Origin: Alphaproteobacteria bacterium UBA3307 | GTDB taxonomy: Bacteria > Pseudomonadota > Alphaproteobacteria > RF32 > CAG-239 | Direction of reading: 5' to 3' | DNA length: 17,930 nucleotides | NCBI GenBank assembly: GCA_002361365.1 | Contig: DEST01000004.1 | Coordinates: forward strand, 1 to 17,930 | In this document: positions 1 to 7,766 of the stretch, one piece after another | How the letters are laid out: every line of letters starts with the position of its first letter | How positions within the stretch are numbered: the first letter of the stretch is position 1 | The notes under the pieces: model-generated | Told to the model about the DNA's origin: nothing | What the model saw: only the letters and a program-made list of their open reading frames with translations | The model's database searches: none | Program-made: the position numbers and the translations under genes

Positions 1-252
1 AACCAAATAGCAAAACACTTTTTCCGCATTGCGAATCGGACGCGCTGTCGCAGAGGTAACGAAACGATTTAAAAATTCCGAAAAAACGGCTTGTGATGTT
101 GCTTCTTTTGGTTTTGCGGAAATACCGGAATCTTCTGCCAAAAAATCATCGTTATCCAACCCAAAAGTATCTTCTTGCACTTGAGCATTTGTGTTATATG
201 CCGACAGTGAAAATATCAATTCGGCAGCAATCAATAAAAACAATTTTTTCAT
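1..252 (-). CDS. N-terminal part of an unidentified secreted protein (runs off left edge)
   Basis: An open frame without a stop runs leftward from ATG at 252 to the window edge (84 residues visible). It begins MKKLFLLIAAELIFSLSA, a positively charged start plus hydrophobic core typical of a Sec signal peptide, with likely cleavage near NTNA-Q (residue 23/24). The mature part starts with an acidic stretch (QEDTFGLDNDDFLAED) and continues with FSEFLNRFVTSATARPIRNAEKVFCYLV. I recognise no family. A purine-rich ribosome-binding site (AGAGAGG) lies upstream. A second in-frame ATG at 258 would add two residues, so the exact start is uncertain. The gene is divergent from mraY, so it belongs to a different operon. 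It is probably periplasmic or envelope-exposed. Confidence 0.6.
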   Translation of the reverse strand, partial: MKKLFLLIAAELIFSLSAYNTNAQVQEDTFGLDNDDFLAEDSGISAKPKEATSQAVFSEFLNRFVTSATARPIRNAEKVFCYLV

Positions 253-288
253 AATCATTTCACCTCTCTTGACAACAAGCATATTTTT

Positions 289-316
289 ATAATAGCAAAA
301 TTCTCGTAAATTTAAA
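289..316 (-). promoter_or_regulatory. Candidate promoter of the leftward secreted-protein gene
   Basis: On the minus strand TTTAAA (316-311) and TATTAT (294-289) are separated by 16 bases, matching 4/6 and 5/6 of the sigma-70 consensus. The -10 box lies 36 bases before the ATG at 252. The region is very AT-rich, so chance matches are likely. Confidence 0.35.
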
Positions 317-359
317 CATAAATTATGAGGTTTTTAAGATTTATTTTAGATATTTGTTC

Positions 360-365
360 TATAAT
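360..365 (+). promoter_or_regulatory. Candidate -10 element for the mraY operon
   Basis: A perfect TATAAT lies 29 bases before the mraY start codon. No convincing -35 hexamer is seen at 16-18 bases upstream, so only the -10 is called. It would drive the dcw operon from the divergent intergenic region 253-394. Confidence 0.35.
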
Positions 366-394
366 TCATAAAACATATTGAGGAGGTCTGGACT

Positions 395-1438
395 ATGTTT
401 GCATTGATGAATATTGGGTTGTCTGTGGAAATACGTATGCTTTTTGCTTTTGTTACGGCATTGGGGATGAGTTTGTCTTGTGGCGGACCTCTGATTGAGT
501 ATTTGCGTAGTTGGCAGAAACAAGGACAACCAATTCGGGAAGATGGGCCGCAAAGTCATTTGCTAACCAAAAAAGGTACACCGACTATGGGCGGGTTGTT
601 GATTTTGGGAACGACAATTTTTTCGATTTTATTGTTTGCAAACATTACATATCACTTTGTGTGGGTGAGTTTGTTGGTACTGATTATTTATGGTATAACC
701 GGATTTGTTGATGATTATTGGAAAGTTAAGCGTCATAGCGCTAACGCAATGACTGCCGGAATGAAGTTGTTTTTTCAGTTTTTAACGGCGGCGGTGGCGG
801 CCAGTATTATTGTGGCAGCAACGCCGAGCAGTATCAATACAGCACTTCATTTTCCTTATGTAAATTGGGTGCTTAATCTTTCTTGGTTGTATATTCCGTT
901 TGCGGTAATCGTAATGTCAGGAGCGTCAAACGGAGTTAATTTAAGCGACGGTCTGGATGGCTTGGCTTCCGGATTGCTTATTGTCGCTTTCTCTTTTTTT
1001 ATGGCAGTTGCGTATTTAAGCGGACAGCCTAATGCTGCGGATTTTTATCTGTTATACATTCCGCGGTGTGCGGAAATTGCTGTGGTGTGCGCAGCTTTAA
1101 TCGGCGCTTGCTTGGGATTTTTGTATTTTAATAAGCCTAAAGCACGTGTGTTTATGGGAGATACCGGTTCGTTGTCACTGGGAGCTGTTTTAGGCGCTAT
1201 TGCTGTAATGACAAAAAGCGAAATGTTGCTTGCTGTTGTCGGTGGTGTGTTTGTTATGGAAACGGTGTCGGTTATAATTCAGGTGGCATATTTCAAAAAA
1301 ACCGGTAAACGCTTTTTTAAAATGGCTCCGATACATCATCATTTTGAACAGCTTGGTTGGAGCGAAAAAAAGGTGGTGTTCAGCTTTTGGTTGACGGCGT
1401 TTATACTGGCAATGCTTGGTGTGTGCGCATTGATTTAG
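395..1438 (+). CDS. mraY: Phospho-MurNAc-pentapeptide transferase MraY
   Basis: MraY is an integral inner-membrane enzyme. It transfers phospho-MurNAc-pentapeptide from UDP to undecaprenyl phosphate, making lipid I, the first membrane step of peptidoglycan synthesis. The 347 residues match the usual family length of about 360. Visible signatures are TKKGTPTMGG (residues 58-67), the aspartate pair in GFVDDYWK (103-110), NLSDGLDGLASG (182-193), FMGDTGS (253-259) and PIHHHFEQLGW (312-322), the Asp- and His-rich Mg/UDP-binding loops. Many hydrophobic helices separate them. The start is supported by AGGAGG at 381-386, 8 bases before ATG. It is the first gene of the cluster, and ftsW follows after 10 bases. 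In most proteobacteria murD lies between mraY and ftsW; it is missing here. Confidence 0.97.
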   Translation: MFALMNIGLSVEIRMLFAFVTALGMSLSCGGPLIEYLRSWQKQGQPIREDGPQSHLLTKKGTPTMGGLLILGTTIFSILLFANITYHFVWVSLLVLIIYGITGFVDDYWKVKRHSANAMTAGMKLFFQFLTAAVAASIIVAATPSSINTALHFPYVNWVLNLSWLYIPFAVIVMSGASNGVNLSDGLDGLASGLLIVAFSFFMAVAYLSGQPNAADFYLLYIPRCAEIAVVCAALIGACLGFLYFNKPKARVFMGDTGSLSLGAVLGAIAVMTKSEMLLAVVGGVFVMETVSVIIQVAYFKKTGKRFFKMAPIHHHFEQLGWSEKKVVFSFWLTAFILAMLGVCALI

Positions 1439-1448
1439 GAGTTGTAAT

Positions 1449-2579
1449 ATGGTTGGTTTTTCCAGAAAAAGTCATAATATCTTTTCTAAATGGTGGTGGA
1501 CTGTTGATAAGGTTATTTTGTTTGTTTCTTTGGCGTTGTTGACCATAGGTATTATTCTGGATATTACAGCCAGTCCGGCAGTGGCGCGCACAATTCATGT
1601 GGAAGATTTTTGGTTTGTTAAAAAACAAGTTTGTTATGCGTTGGTATCGGTTATTCTTATTGTGGGATTGTCTATGCAAAAGCTGCGCACTATCCGGCAA
1701 ATTTCTTTGATTGGATTTATTATTGTCGGAGCTTTGTTGGTTTTGACCGTATTTTTCGGATTTGAAACCAAAGGCGCTAAGCGATGGATCAGCTTATTCG
1801 GCTTCTCTATGCAAGCGTCAGAATTTATGAAGCCGATTTTTATTATCGTAACAGCTTGGCTGTTGGATTGCGGCAAAAAATATGATTATTTTCCGGGAAT
1901 GTGGATTTCTATTTTGCTTTATGCCGGTGTGGCCGGACTGATGTTGTTGCAACCTGATATCGGTATGACATTACTTGATTCTGCTGTGTTCGGCCTGCAA
2001 TTATTTTTGGCCGGATTACCGCTGATTATTGTGGCGGCAGCTGTTGTTTGCGGAGTAGCCGGTTTAGTGCTGTTATATTTTACGTATTCGCATTTTCACG
2101 CACGTGTTGATCAATTTTTGTATGGCAGTGATGAAACCAGCTACCAAATCAATAAGGCAATGCAAGCATTTCAAAACGGTAATTTAATCGGTAAAGGTCC
2201 GGGGGAAGGTACGGTAAAACTTAATATTCCTGATGCTCATACCGATTTTGTATTTGCTGTAGCCGGAGAGGAGTATGGTTTGTGGCTGTGCTTGATTATC
2301 ATTGTTTTGTTTGGAGTAATTGTGATTCGTACATTGCGTTCTGCGCTTAAAGAAACTAATTTGTTTGTAATGTATGCTGAAGTAGGCTTGGCGGCTTCTA
2401 TCGGTCTGCAAGCGTTTGTTAATATGGCGTCATCTTTGCATATTATTCCGACCAAAGGTATGACCCTGCCTTTTATTTCTTATGGCGGTTCGTCACTTTT
2501 GGCAAGTGCTATAGAGGTGGGAATGCTCTTGGCTATAACGCGGCAGAATGTAGCATCGGAAGATAAGGATATGCAATGA
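1449..2579 (+). CDS. ftsW: Septal peptidoglycan glycosyltransferase FtsW (SEDS family)
   Basis: FtsW is a polytopic inner-membrane SEDS protein that polymerises lipid II into glycan strands at the division septum, working with a class B penicillin-binding protein. The 376 residues contain the SEDS hallmarks: GAKRWISL (109-116), QASEFMKP (122-129), QPDIGMTLL (168-176) and IPDAHTDFVFAVAGEEYG (260-277), where the Asp in HTDF (266) matches the catalytic aspartate. The C-terminal PFISYGGSSLLA motif is also present. The alternative RodA assignment is less likely given its place between mraY and murB/ftsQ. The ribosome-binding site AGGAG (1437-1441) overlaps the mraY stop codon. The end overlaps the murB start (ATGA), which implies translational coupling. 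Confidence 0.95.
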   Translation: MVGFSRKSHNIFSKWWWTVDKVILFVSLALLTIGIILDITASPAVARTIHVEDFWFVKKQVCYALVSVILIVGLSMQKLRTIRQISLIGFIIVGALLVLTVFFGFETKGAKRWISLFGFSMQASEFMKPIFIIVTAWLLDCGKKYDYFPGMWISILLYAGVAGLMLLQPDIGMTLLDSAVFGLQLFLAGLPLIIVAAAVVCGVAGLVLLYFTYSHFHARVDQFLYGSDETSYQINKAMQAFQNGNLIGKGPGEGTVKLNIPDAHTDFVFAVAGEEYGLWLCLIIIVLFGVIVIRTLRSALKETNLFVMYAEVGLAASIGLQAFVNMASSLHIIPTKGMTLPFISYGGSSLLASAIEVGMLLAITRQNVASEDKDMQ

Positions 2580-3490
2580 CGGAACATAAAATAAACATCG
2601 CTCAACTACCGAAAATACGCGGAATATATAAAATTGGCGAACCACTTAAAAAGTATACTTGGCTTAATGTCGGCGGGCCGGCAGATGTAATGTTTTTGCC
2701 GGCAGATGAAGCTGATTTGCAAGATTTTTTGCGGCAAAATGCAGAAAAAATACCGGTATTTATTCTCGGAGGCGGCTCGAATTTGTTGATACGTGACGGC
2801 GGCATTGATGGTGTGGTTATTAAATTATCTAATCCGAATTTTACTAAAATAAAAATAGATGGCAATATGCTTTGGTGTGGTGCCGGTTGCACTAATTTCA
2901 GACTTAAGTCAATGGTGATAGAAAACGGATTGGGAGGATTGGAATTTTTATGTTCAATTCCGGGAACAATCGGTGGTGCAGCCTATGGAAATGCCGGTTG
3001 TTTCGGCTCTGATATGTCCGAGGTTTTGGTTAAAGCTCGTGTTATTGACAAACAAGGAAAAATTTTTGAAATTGAAAATAAAGATTTTAATTTTTCTTAT
3101 CGTCACAGTAGTTTACCAGCTGACTGGATTGTGCTATGCGTCGGTTTACATTTTGAAAAAACAGATGCAAAAAAGGTGAGTAAGCAAATTGCACAAAATG
3201 AGGAATATCGTCGCACGCATCAACCTCAGGGGATTAAAACAGCCGGTTCAACTTTTAAAAATCCTGAAGGTATGGCTGCGTGGAGATTGATTAAAGATGC
3301 CGGTGCCGATATTTTGGTTTACGGAATGGTAAAAATGTCTGCTATGCATTGCAACTTTTTACAGAACGAAGGCTCTAGTGCAGCCGATATTGAAAGATTA
3401 TGTGAAAAAATTAAAATTGCGGTTAAGCAAAAGAGCGGTGTTGAATTGGAAACAGAAATAAAAATCATCGGACGGGAGCTGAAAAAGTGA
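2576..3490 (+). CDS. murB: UDP-N-acetylenolpyruvoylglucosamine reductase MurB
   Basis: This cytoplasmic FAD enzyme reduces UDP-GlcNAc-enolpyruvate to UDP-MurNAc with NADPH. The 304 residues show the FAD-binding motifs YTWLNVGGPA (28-37) and GGGSNLLIRDGG (65-76), then IPGTIGGAAYGNAGCFG, FSYRHSSLP, and the catalytic serine motif TAGSTFKNP. The C-terminal GVELETEIKIIG carries the glutamate used in catalysis. The YRHS element and length indicate a type II MurB. One divergence is KMSAMHCNF where many homologues have VSEKHANF. The start overlaps ftsW by 4 bases (ATGA) and has AAGGA at 2565-2569. In the usual gene order murC precedes and ddl follows; neither is here. Confidence 0.96.
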   Translation: MTEHKINIAQLPKIRGIYKIGEPLKKYTWLNVGGPADVMFLPADEADLQDFLRQNAEKIPVFILGGGSNLLIRDGGIDGVVIKLSNPNFTKIKIDGNMLWCGAGCTNFRLKSMVIENGLGGLEFLCSIPGTIGGAAYGNAGCFGSDMSEVLVKARVIDKQGKIFEIENKDFNFSYRHSSLPADWIVLCVGLHFEKTDAKKVSKQIAQNEEYRRTHQPQGIKTAGSTFKNPEGMAAWRLIKDAGADILVYGMVKMSAMHCNFLQNEGSSAADIERLCEKIKIAVKQKSGVELETEIKIIGRELKK

Positions 3491-4287
3491 TTGCCGATAA
3501 TAAAATATATGAAACTGTGGTGTGGCCGTATCGTTTGCTGGGTAATTTATTGCTACTCGGCTTGATTTGGCTGCTTACATTTGGGGTGATTACCGTACGA
3601 CATAATTTGGTCGGGAAACAAATCGATTCTCTGCTTTCTGAAATATACAGCAAGACAGCGGCCGCCGGTTGGGGGCTTGAAGATGTTACTCTGGAAGGAC
3701 AGCAAAAAACATCTGCCGCAGAAGTATTGGCGGCAATTGGATTGAAACGCGGTGATAATATTTTGGAAATAGATTTAAAAGATATTTGTGCCAAAGTTCA
3801 GACACTGCCGTGGGTAAAAAAAGCAGTGGTGACGCGTCGTTATTTTCCTAACGGAATACATATCAGCATTACGGAAAAACAAGTGATGTCAATTTGGCAA
3901 TATCAAAACGAATTTTATCCGATTGATGAAGATGGGGAAATAATCGAAACAGAATATGTGCCGGAACATAATTTGTTGCAAATTATCGGGGAAGGAGCAC
4001 CCGCTCATTTTAATGCTTTGCTTAAAATTGTAAAGCAAGATGCCGAATTATTTGCGCGTTTGAAAGCGGCAAATTTTATTTCTAATCGTCGCTGGAATCT
4101 GATTTTTGATGATGTAGAAAAGGGAATTACTGTTAAAATGCCGGAAGAAGATTTTGAAACTGCGTGGAAAAAATTGGTAAAATTGGATAAAACACGCGGT
4201 ATTCTTAAACGTAAATTAACTTTCATTGATTTAAGATTGAAAAATAAGGTTATTGTTCGGCTCGATGTTTCGGACAATAACGAATGA
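3487..4287 (+). CDS. ftsQ: Cell division protein FtsQ
   Basis: FtsQ is a bitopic inner-membrane divisome protein linking cytoplasmic and periplasmic division factors through FtsB/FtsL. The 266 residues comprise a short cytoplasmic tail, one transmembrane helix (about 17-37, RLLGNLLLLGLIWLL...), a POTRA domain (about 65-135, starting VTLEGQQKTSAAEVL and ending LPWVKKAVVTRRYFPNGIHI), and the FtsQ beta domain (ITEKQVMSIWQ, FYPIDEDGEII). The start codon is GTG, overlapping the murB stop as GTGA, with GGGAG at 3474-3478. This makes ftsW-murB-ftsQ a chain of overlapping genes. The family is weakly conserved, but position plus topology make the call firm. Confidence 0.92.
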   Translation: MIADNKIYETVVWPYRLLGNLLLLGLIWLLTFGVITVRHNLVGKQIDSLLSEIYSKTAAAGWGLEDVTLEGQQKTSAAEVLAAIGLKRGDNILEIDLKDICAKVQTLPWVKKAVVTRRYFPNGIHISITEKQVMSIWQYQNEFYPIDEDGEIIETEYVPEHNLLQIIGEGAPAHFNALLKIVKQDAELFARLKAANFISNRRWNLIFDDVEKGITVKMPEEDFETAWKKLVKLDKTRGILKRKLTFIDLRLKNKVIVRLDVSDNNE

Positions 4288-4319
4288 GCGCTTAATTTGT
4301 AAATAACAGAGGTGTTAAA

Positions 4320-5561
4320 TTGAATCATCCGACAATTGCCGCTTTGGATATCGGCTCATCAAAGGTATGTTGCATTATTGCGCATATCAATAAAGATAAA
4401 AAAATAGAAATTGCCGGCTACGGCTATAATGCGTCAAACGGTATTAAAAATGGTGTAATTACCGATATTAACCAAGCAACATATTCCATTTGCAACGCGG
4501 TAGAAGCGGCCGAACAACGCGCTAACGAGCGTATAAATGGAGTTATTTTAAATGTTTCCGGCGATAAAACAACAGCATATAACCGTACGGCCTCAATTTC
4601 GCTTAAACGAAATCGTCCGATTGGCGAGGCTGACTTAAATAAGCTGATGGAAAAAGGACTCACCAAAATCAATGTCGGCAATAATGAACTGATTCATTGC
4701 ATGTTGACCAATTATAAAATAGATGGCGGCGAAGATGTTAAAGACCCGCGAGATATTTACGGAGAAGAACTTTCTGTGAATATTCTACTCGGAATGTATC
4801 CGAGTTTGGTTTATCGTAATCTGGCATCGGTGGTGGAGGCCGCTCGTTTGCAAATAGATACCAAAGTATTGACTGCCTATGCTTCAGGAATTGCTTGCTT
4901 GGTGGAAGATGAACGGGAATACGGAGCAACTATTATAGATATCGGCGGCGGCACCACCAGTATAGCCACATTTAAGGGCGGATTTCCGGTGGCGTTTTCA
5001 ACAATTCCGGTCGGTGGAATAAATATTACCCGTGATATTACTCGCGGCTTGGTAACTTCATTTGAGCACGCCGAAGATTTAAAAATCAGAAGCGGTTGTG
5101 CGTTCAAAGTTGGGTATGATGACAGAGAAATCATAAATGTTTATCCTCTGGGAGAAGAAGACGATAGTTCAATAAAACAGATGAAACGTTCAGACCTTAA
5201 TCGTATAATTGCTCCGCGTGTAGAAGAAATGTTTGAGTTGGTGGCGCACAAACTTGATGCACATGGCTTGCATAATATGTCTAATCATCGTGTTGTGCTG
5301 ACCGGAGGCTGCAGCCAATTGGTCGGAATTCGTGAGGTGGCAAAATTGATTTTGGATAAACCGGTGCGTTTGGGAGGACCGCGTAATATTCAAGGGATTC
5401 CGGATAAACTGAATAATAATCCGATTTTTTCAACTGCACTCGGTATGCTCTTGTTTGCGACCAACAATATAGAGCGTAAGCCTAAACGGGTTGTAAATCA
5501 TCCGGTAGGTGAAGGCGGCAGATTTTCTAAAATATTTAATTGGATAAAACAAAATTCTTGA
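4320..5561 (+). CDS. ftsA: Cell division protein FtsA (actin-like FtsZ membrane anchor)
   Basis: FtsA is an actin/Hsp70-fold ATPase that tethers FtsZ filaments to the membrane and recruits later division proteins. The 413 residues contain the phosphate-1 motif AALDIGSSKVCCIIA, a 1C-type insert (GVILNVSGDKTTAYN onward), the phosphate-2 motif ATIIDIGGGTTSIA, and the adenosine motif VVLTGGCSQLVGI. The C-terminus, GRFSKIFNWIKQNS, is an amphipathic membrane-targeting helix. The start is TTG, with AGAGGTG at 4308-4314 five bases before it; the next codons give NHPTIAALDIGSS, close to the usual distance to the ATPase core. It follows ftsQ after 32 bases and precedes ftsZ, the conserved order. Confidence 0.96.
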   Translation: MNHPTIAALDIGSSKVCCIIAHINKDKKIEIAGYGYNASNGIKNGVITDINQATYSICNAVEAAEQRANERINGVILNVSGDKTTAYNRTASISLKRNRPIGEADLNKLMEKGLTKINVGNNELIHCMLTNYKIDGGEDVKDPRDIYGEELSVNILLGMYPSLVYRNLASVVEAARLQIDTKVLTAYASGIACLVEDEREYGATIIDIGGGTTSIATFKGGFPVAFSTIPVGGINITRDITRGLVTSFEHAEDLKIRSGCAFKVGYDDREIINVYPLGEEDDSSIKQMKRSDLNRIIAPRVEEMFELVAHKLDAHGLHNMSNHRVVLTGGCSQLVGIREVAKLILDKPVRLGGPRNIQGIPDKLNNNPIFSTALGMLLFATNNIERKPKRVVNHPVGEGGRFSKIFNWIKQNS

Positions 5562-5572
5562 ACTTGGTAACT

Positions 5573-5600
5573 AAAACTTAATTTATTTGCGTTAAGTTTT
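5573..5600 (+). other. AT-rich inverted repeat between ftsA and ftsZ
   Basis: AAAACTTAA (5573-5581) and TTAAGTTTT (5592-5600) form a perfect 9-bp stem with a 10-base loop in the 76-base ftsA-ftsZ gap. No separate T-run follows, and the stem has only one GC pair, so terminator strength would be low. It could modulate ftsZ relative to ftsA or be fortuitous. Confidence 0.4.
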
Positions 5601-5637
5601 ATGTATTGTAAAGTGTCAACTTGAAGGAGAATGAACA

Positions 5638-7308
5638 ATGTCAATAAATTTGGGAGTAGCAGATACTGCGGTTTCTTATTTAAAACCACGCATTGCCGTT
5701 ATCGGTGTCGGTGGTGGTGGCGGAAATGCCGTCAATAATATGATTGCGCAAAATCTTGAAGGAGTCGATTTTATTGTGGCTAACACAGATGCGCAGGCTT
5801 TAGCTCATTCTGCGGCAAGTAAAAAAATTCAGCTCGGACTTGAAATTACACAAGGGTTGGGCGCAGGTGCCAGACCGGAAATCGGGCAAATGGCAGCGGA
5901 AGAAGCTAAAGAAAAAATTTCTGAAGCTCTTGAAGGCGTGAATATGGTGTTTATTACAGCAGGTATGGGCGGCGGAACAGGTTCCGGCGCAGCTCCTGTG
6001 GTGGCACATATTGCAAAAGAAAAGGGAATTCTAACTGTCGGAGTAGTGACCAAACCATTTAGTTTCGAAGGTAAGAAACGTATGGAAATCGCTACCAAAT
6101 CTTTAGAGAATTTTATTAAAGAAGTTGACAGTATAATAGTTATTCCAAATCAGAATTTGTTTAATATCGCCAATGAAAATACTACACTTTCCGAAGCGTT
6201 TAAGCTGGCTGATAATGTGCTTTATTCCGGAGTGCGCTCTATTACTGATTTGATGATGATGCCGGGGTTGATTAACTTGGATTTTGCCGATGTTAAAAAT
6301 ATTATGGAAGATAAAGGTAAGGCAATTATGGGTACCGGTGAAGCCGAAGGCAAAGGACGGGCCAGAGAGGCAGCTCACCAAGCTCTTTCTAATCCTTTAC
6401 TGGACGATTGTTCGTTGCATGGCGCTAAAGGTGTTTTAATCAATATTACCGGTAGTCAGGATATTACATTGCCGGAGCTTGATGAGGCGGCAAATATCAT
6501 AAAAGAAGAAGTCGGTGATGACGCAAATATTATCTTTGGTTCAAGTTATGATGATGCACTTTCGGGAAAAATACGTGTGTCTATTGTTGTTACCGGAATC
6601 AATGACAGTTTGCAACAAGTATATGAACGTAAAGTAGCAGCACCGGAACCGTCTTTGATTGACCAAAGCTATGACGATACATCTTTTGTTCCGACAATCA
6701 ATACTCCGGAGTCGATTTTTACCGATAACTCTTCGTTAGAGGCGCAAGAACCGCTCACGACGACCGAAACTATGGATTTTTCTGCACCGGCGGAAGAAGT
6801 AGAAGAATTACAACATACTGATGCTGTTGAAACTGCAATGACAGATAATGACTTTGCAACGTTGGATAAGTCAATTGAAATGCCGGAAATGCCTCAGGCG
6901 TCAGCTTTGTTTAATGCTATTATGAATAATGATACAAAGGAAGAAGAACACGAAAAAGCAGATATGGAATTTAATTCCGTAGCACCGAGTGATGACTTTT
7001 TTAGCGGCACAACATCATTAGAAAATTTGAATGCAAATGTTGATGAACCGATTCTGTTTAATAATACCGATACCAGCATTTTTAAAGGAAACCCGCAGGA
7101 AGATGCACCAGTTGAAGAACAGCCTGTTTTGGAACCGGAAGAAGAAAGTCGTTTGAGCTTTATGGATAAAGTGTTGGGATTTCGGCGTAAAAGCCACATG
7201 GAATCGGCAATAAACGAACGTTTAGAACCTGAAAGTAAGGCGGTTGCCGATGATTTGGAACTTTCCGGAGATGATTTGGATATTCCATCGTTTTTACGCC
7301 GCAGATAG
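5638..7308 (+). CDS. ftsZ: Cell division GTPase FtsZ
   Basis: FtsZ is the tubulin-like GTPase that forms the Z-ring. The 556 residues hold the nucleotide motif GVGGGGGNAVNNMI (23-36), the tubulin signature GGGTGSGAAP (111-120), the catalytic T7-loop region DFADVKNIMEDKGKA, and VSIVVTGI at the end of the globular core near residue 325. A long, acidic, Asn/Asp/Glu-rich linker follows to about residue 540. The terminal peptide DDLDIPSFLRRR is the conserved tail that binds FtsA and other partners, in alphaproteobacterial form. Length is well above the 383 residues of E. coli FtsZ but matches alphaproteobacterial proteins with extended linkers. AAGGAG at 5624-5629 supports the start. A terminator follows directly. 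lpxC, often next in proteobacteria, is not present. Confidence 0.98.
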   Translation: MSINLGVADTAVSYLKPRIAVIGVGGGGGNAVNNMIAQNLEGVDFIVANTDAQALAHSAASKKIQLGLEITQGLGAGARPEIGQMAAEEAKEKISEALEGVNMVFITAGMGGGTGSGAAPVVAHIAKEKGILTVGVVTKPFSFEGKKRMEIATKSLENFIKEVDSIIVIPNQNLFNIANENTTLSEAFKLADNVLYSGVRSITDLMMMPGLINLDFADVKNIMEDKGKAIMGTGEAEGKGRAREAAHQALSNPLLDDCSLHGAKGVLINITGSQDITLPELDEAANIIKEEVGDDANIIFGSSYDDALSGKIRVSIVVTGINDSLQQVYERKVAAPEPSLIDQSYDDTSFVPTINTPESIFTDNSSLEAQEPLTTTETMDFSAPAEEVEELQHTDAVETAMTDNDFATLDKSIEMPEMPQASALFNAIMNNDTKEEEHEKADMEFNSVAPSDDFFSGTTSLENLNANVDEPILFNNTDTSIFKGNPQEDAPVEEQPVLEPEEESRLSFMDKVLGFRRKSHMESAINERLEPESKAVADDLELSGDDLDIPSFLRRR

Positions 7309-7325
7309 ATAGATTGATTATCAAC

Positions 7326-7370
7326 AAAAAAAAGCGCATCGAAAATTATTCGGTGCGTTTTTTGTGTTTG
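7326..7370. terminator. Bidirectional intrinsic terminator between ftsZ and the hfq operon
   Basis: GCGCATCGAA (7334-7343) pairs with TTCGGTGCGT (7349-7358) around the loop AATTA, with two G-U pairs. The stem is preceded by eight A and followed by a T-run (to 7363). Each strand therefore reads as hairpin plus U-tract. It can end the ftsZ operon on the plus strand and the hfq-hflX-lipoprotein operon on the minus strand (stop codon at 7385-7383). Confidence 0.85.
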
Positions 7371-7382
7371 CAATAAAATCAG

Positions 7383-7763
7383 CTAAAAGCAATCATCGCC
7401 GTTAAAAGTGTAGTCGGTGATGATACCGTTGCTGATGGTAAATGATGTTTTGCAATAAAACAACGGAGGTTCAGTTGGTAATCCAAAATTTGATTGAGCC
7501 ATTGCACTATAAGCAATCTCGCTTTCATAGGGTTGAAAATCATTATCAATCGGTTGGCTTTCCGAAGAATAATAGCTGACTTGTACGGTTGAGGCATCAA
7601 TCGGAAAAATCTGGTCAGGTGAGCCCCAATCTGCATACAATTCAGATGCACTCTTACCCAGCCATTGACTCAGCTTTTGGTTGTAAGCCGAACGCGAATA
7701 GCCGATATTTTGACAACCGGAGATTATAAGAAGTCCGGTCAGACAATACAGCAATTTTTTCAT
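7383..7763 (-). CDS. Small lipoprotein of unknown function
   Basis: A 126-residue protein beginning MKKLLYCLTGLLIISGC, a lipoprotein signal peptide with lipobox ISGC and lipidation at Cys17. The mature part contains KSASELYADWGSPDQ, where a Trp-Gly-x-Pro turn precedes Tyr-rich beta-like strands (VQVSYYSS). This resembles small SmpA/BamE-like outer-membrane lipoproteins, but similarity is only at the pattern level. Two further cysteines (YCKTSF and DDCF at the end) could pair. ATG at 7763 has AAGGA at 8 bases, inside the end of hflX. It lies 3 bases after hflX and is probably co-transcribed. An inner- or outer-membrane location cannot be decided here (Gln follows Cys, so outer membrane is plausible). 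Confidence 0.8.
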   Translation of the reverse strand: MKKLLYCLTGLLIISGCQNIGYSRSAYNQKLSQWLGKSASELYADWGSPDQIFPIDASTVQVSYYSSESQPIDNDFQPYESEIAYSAMAQSNFGLPTEPPLFYCKTSFTISNGIITDYTFNGDDCF

Positions 7764-7766
7764 AGA

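Noticed and set aside
269..293. TTGACA...TATAAT on the plus strand as the mraY promoter
   Set aside because: Both hexamers are perfect, but the spacer is only 13 bases, too short for sigma-70.
6894..7373. Minus-strand open frame of 159 codons opposite the ftsZ end
   Set aside because: It is Ser-rich antisense to the acidic FtsZ linker and overlaps the shared terminator; no sign of a real gene.
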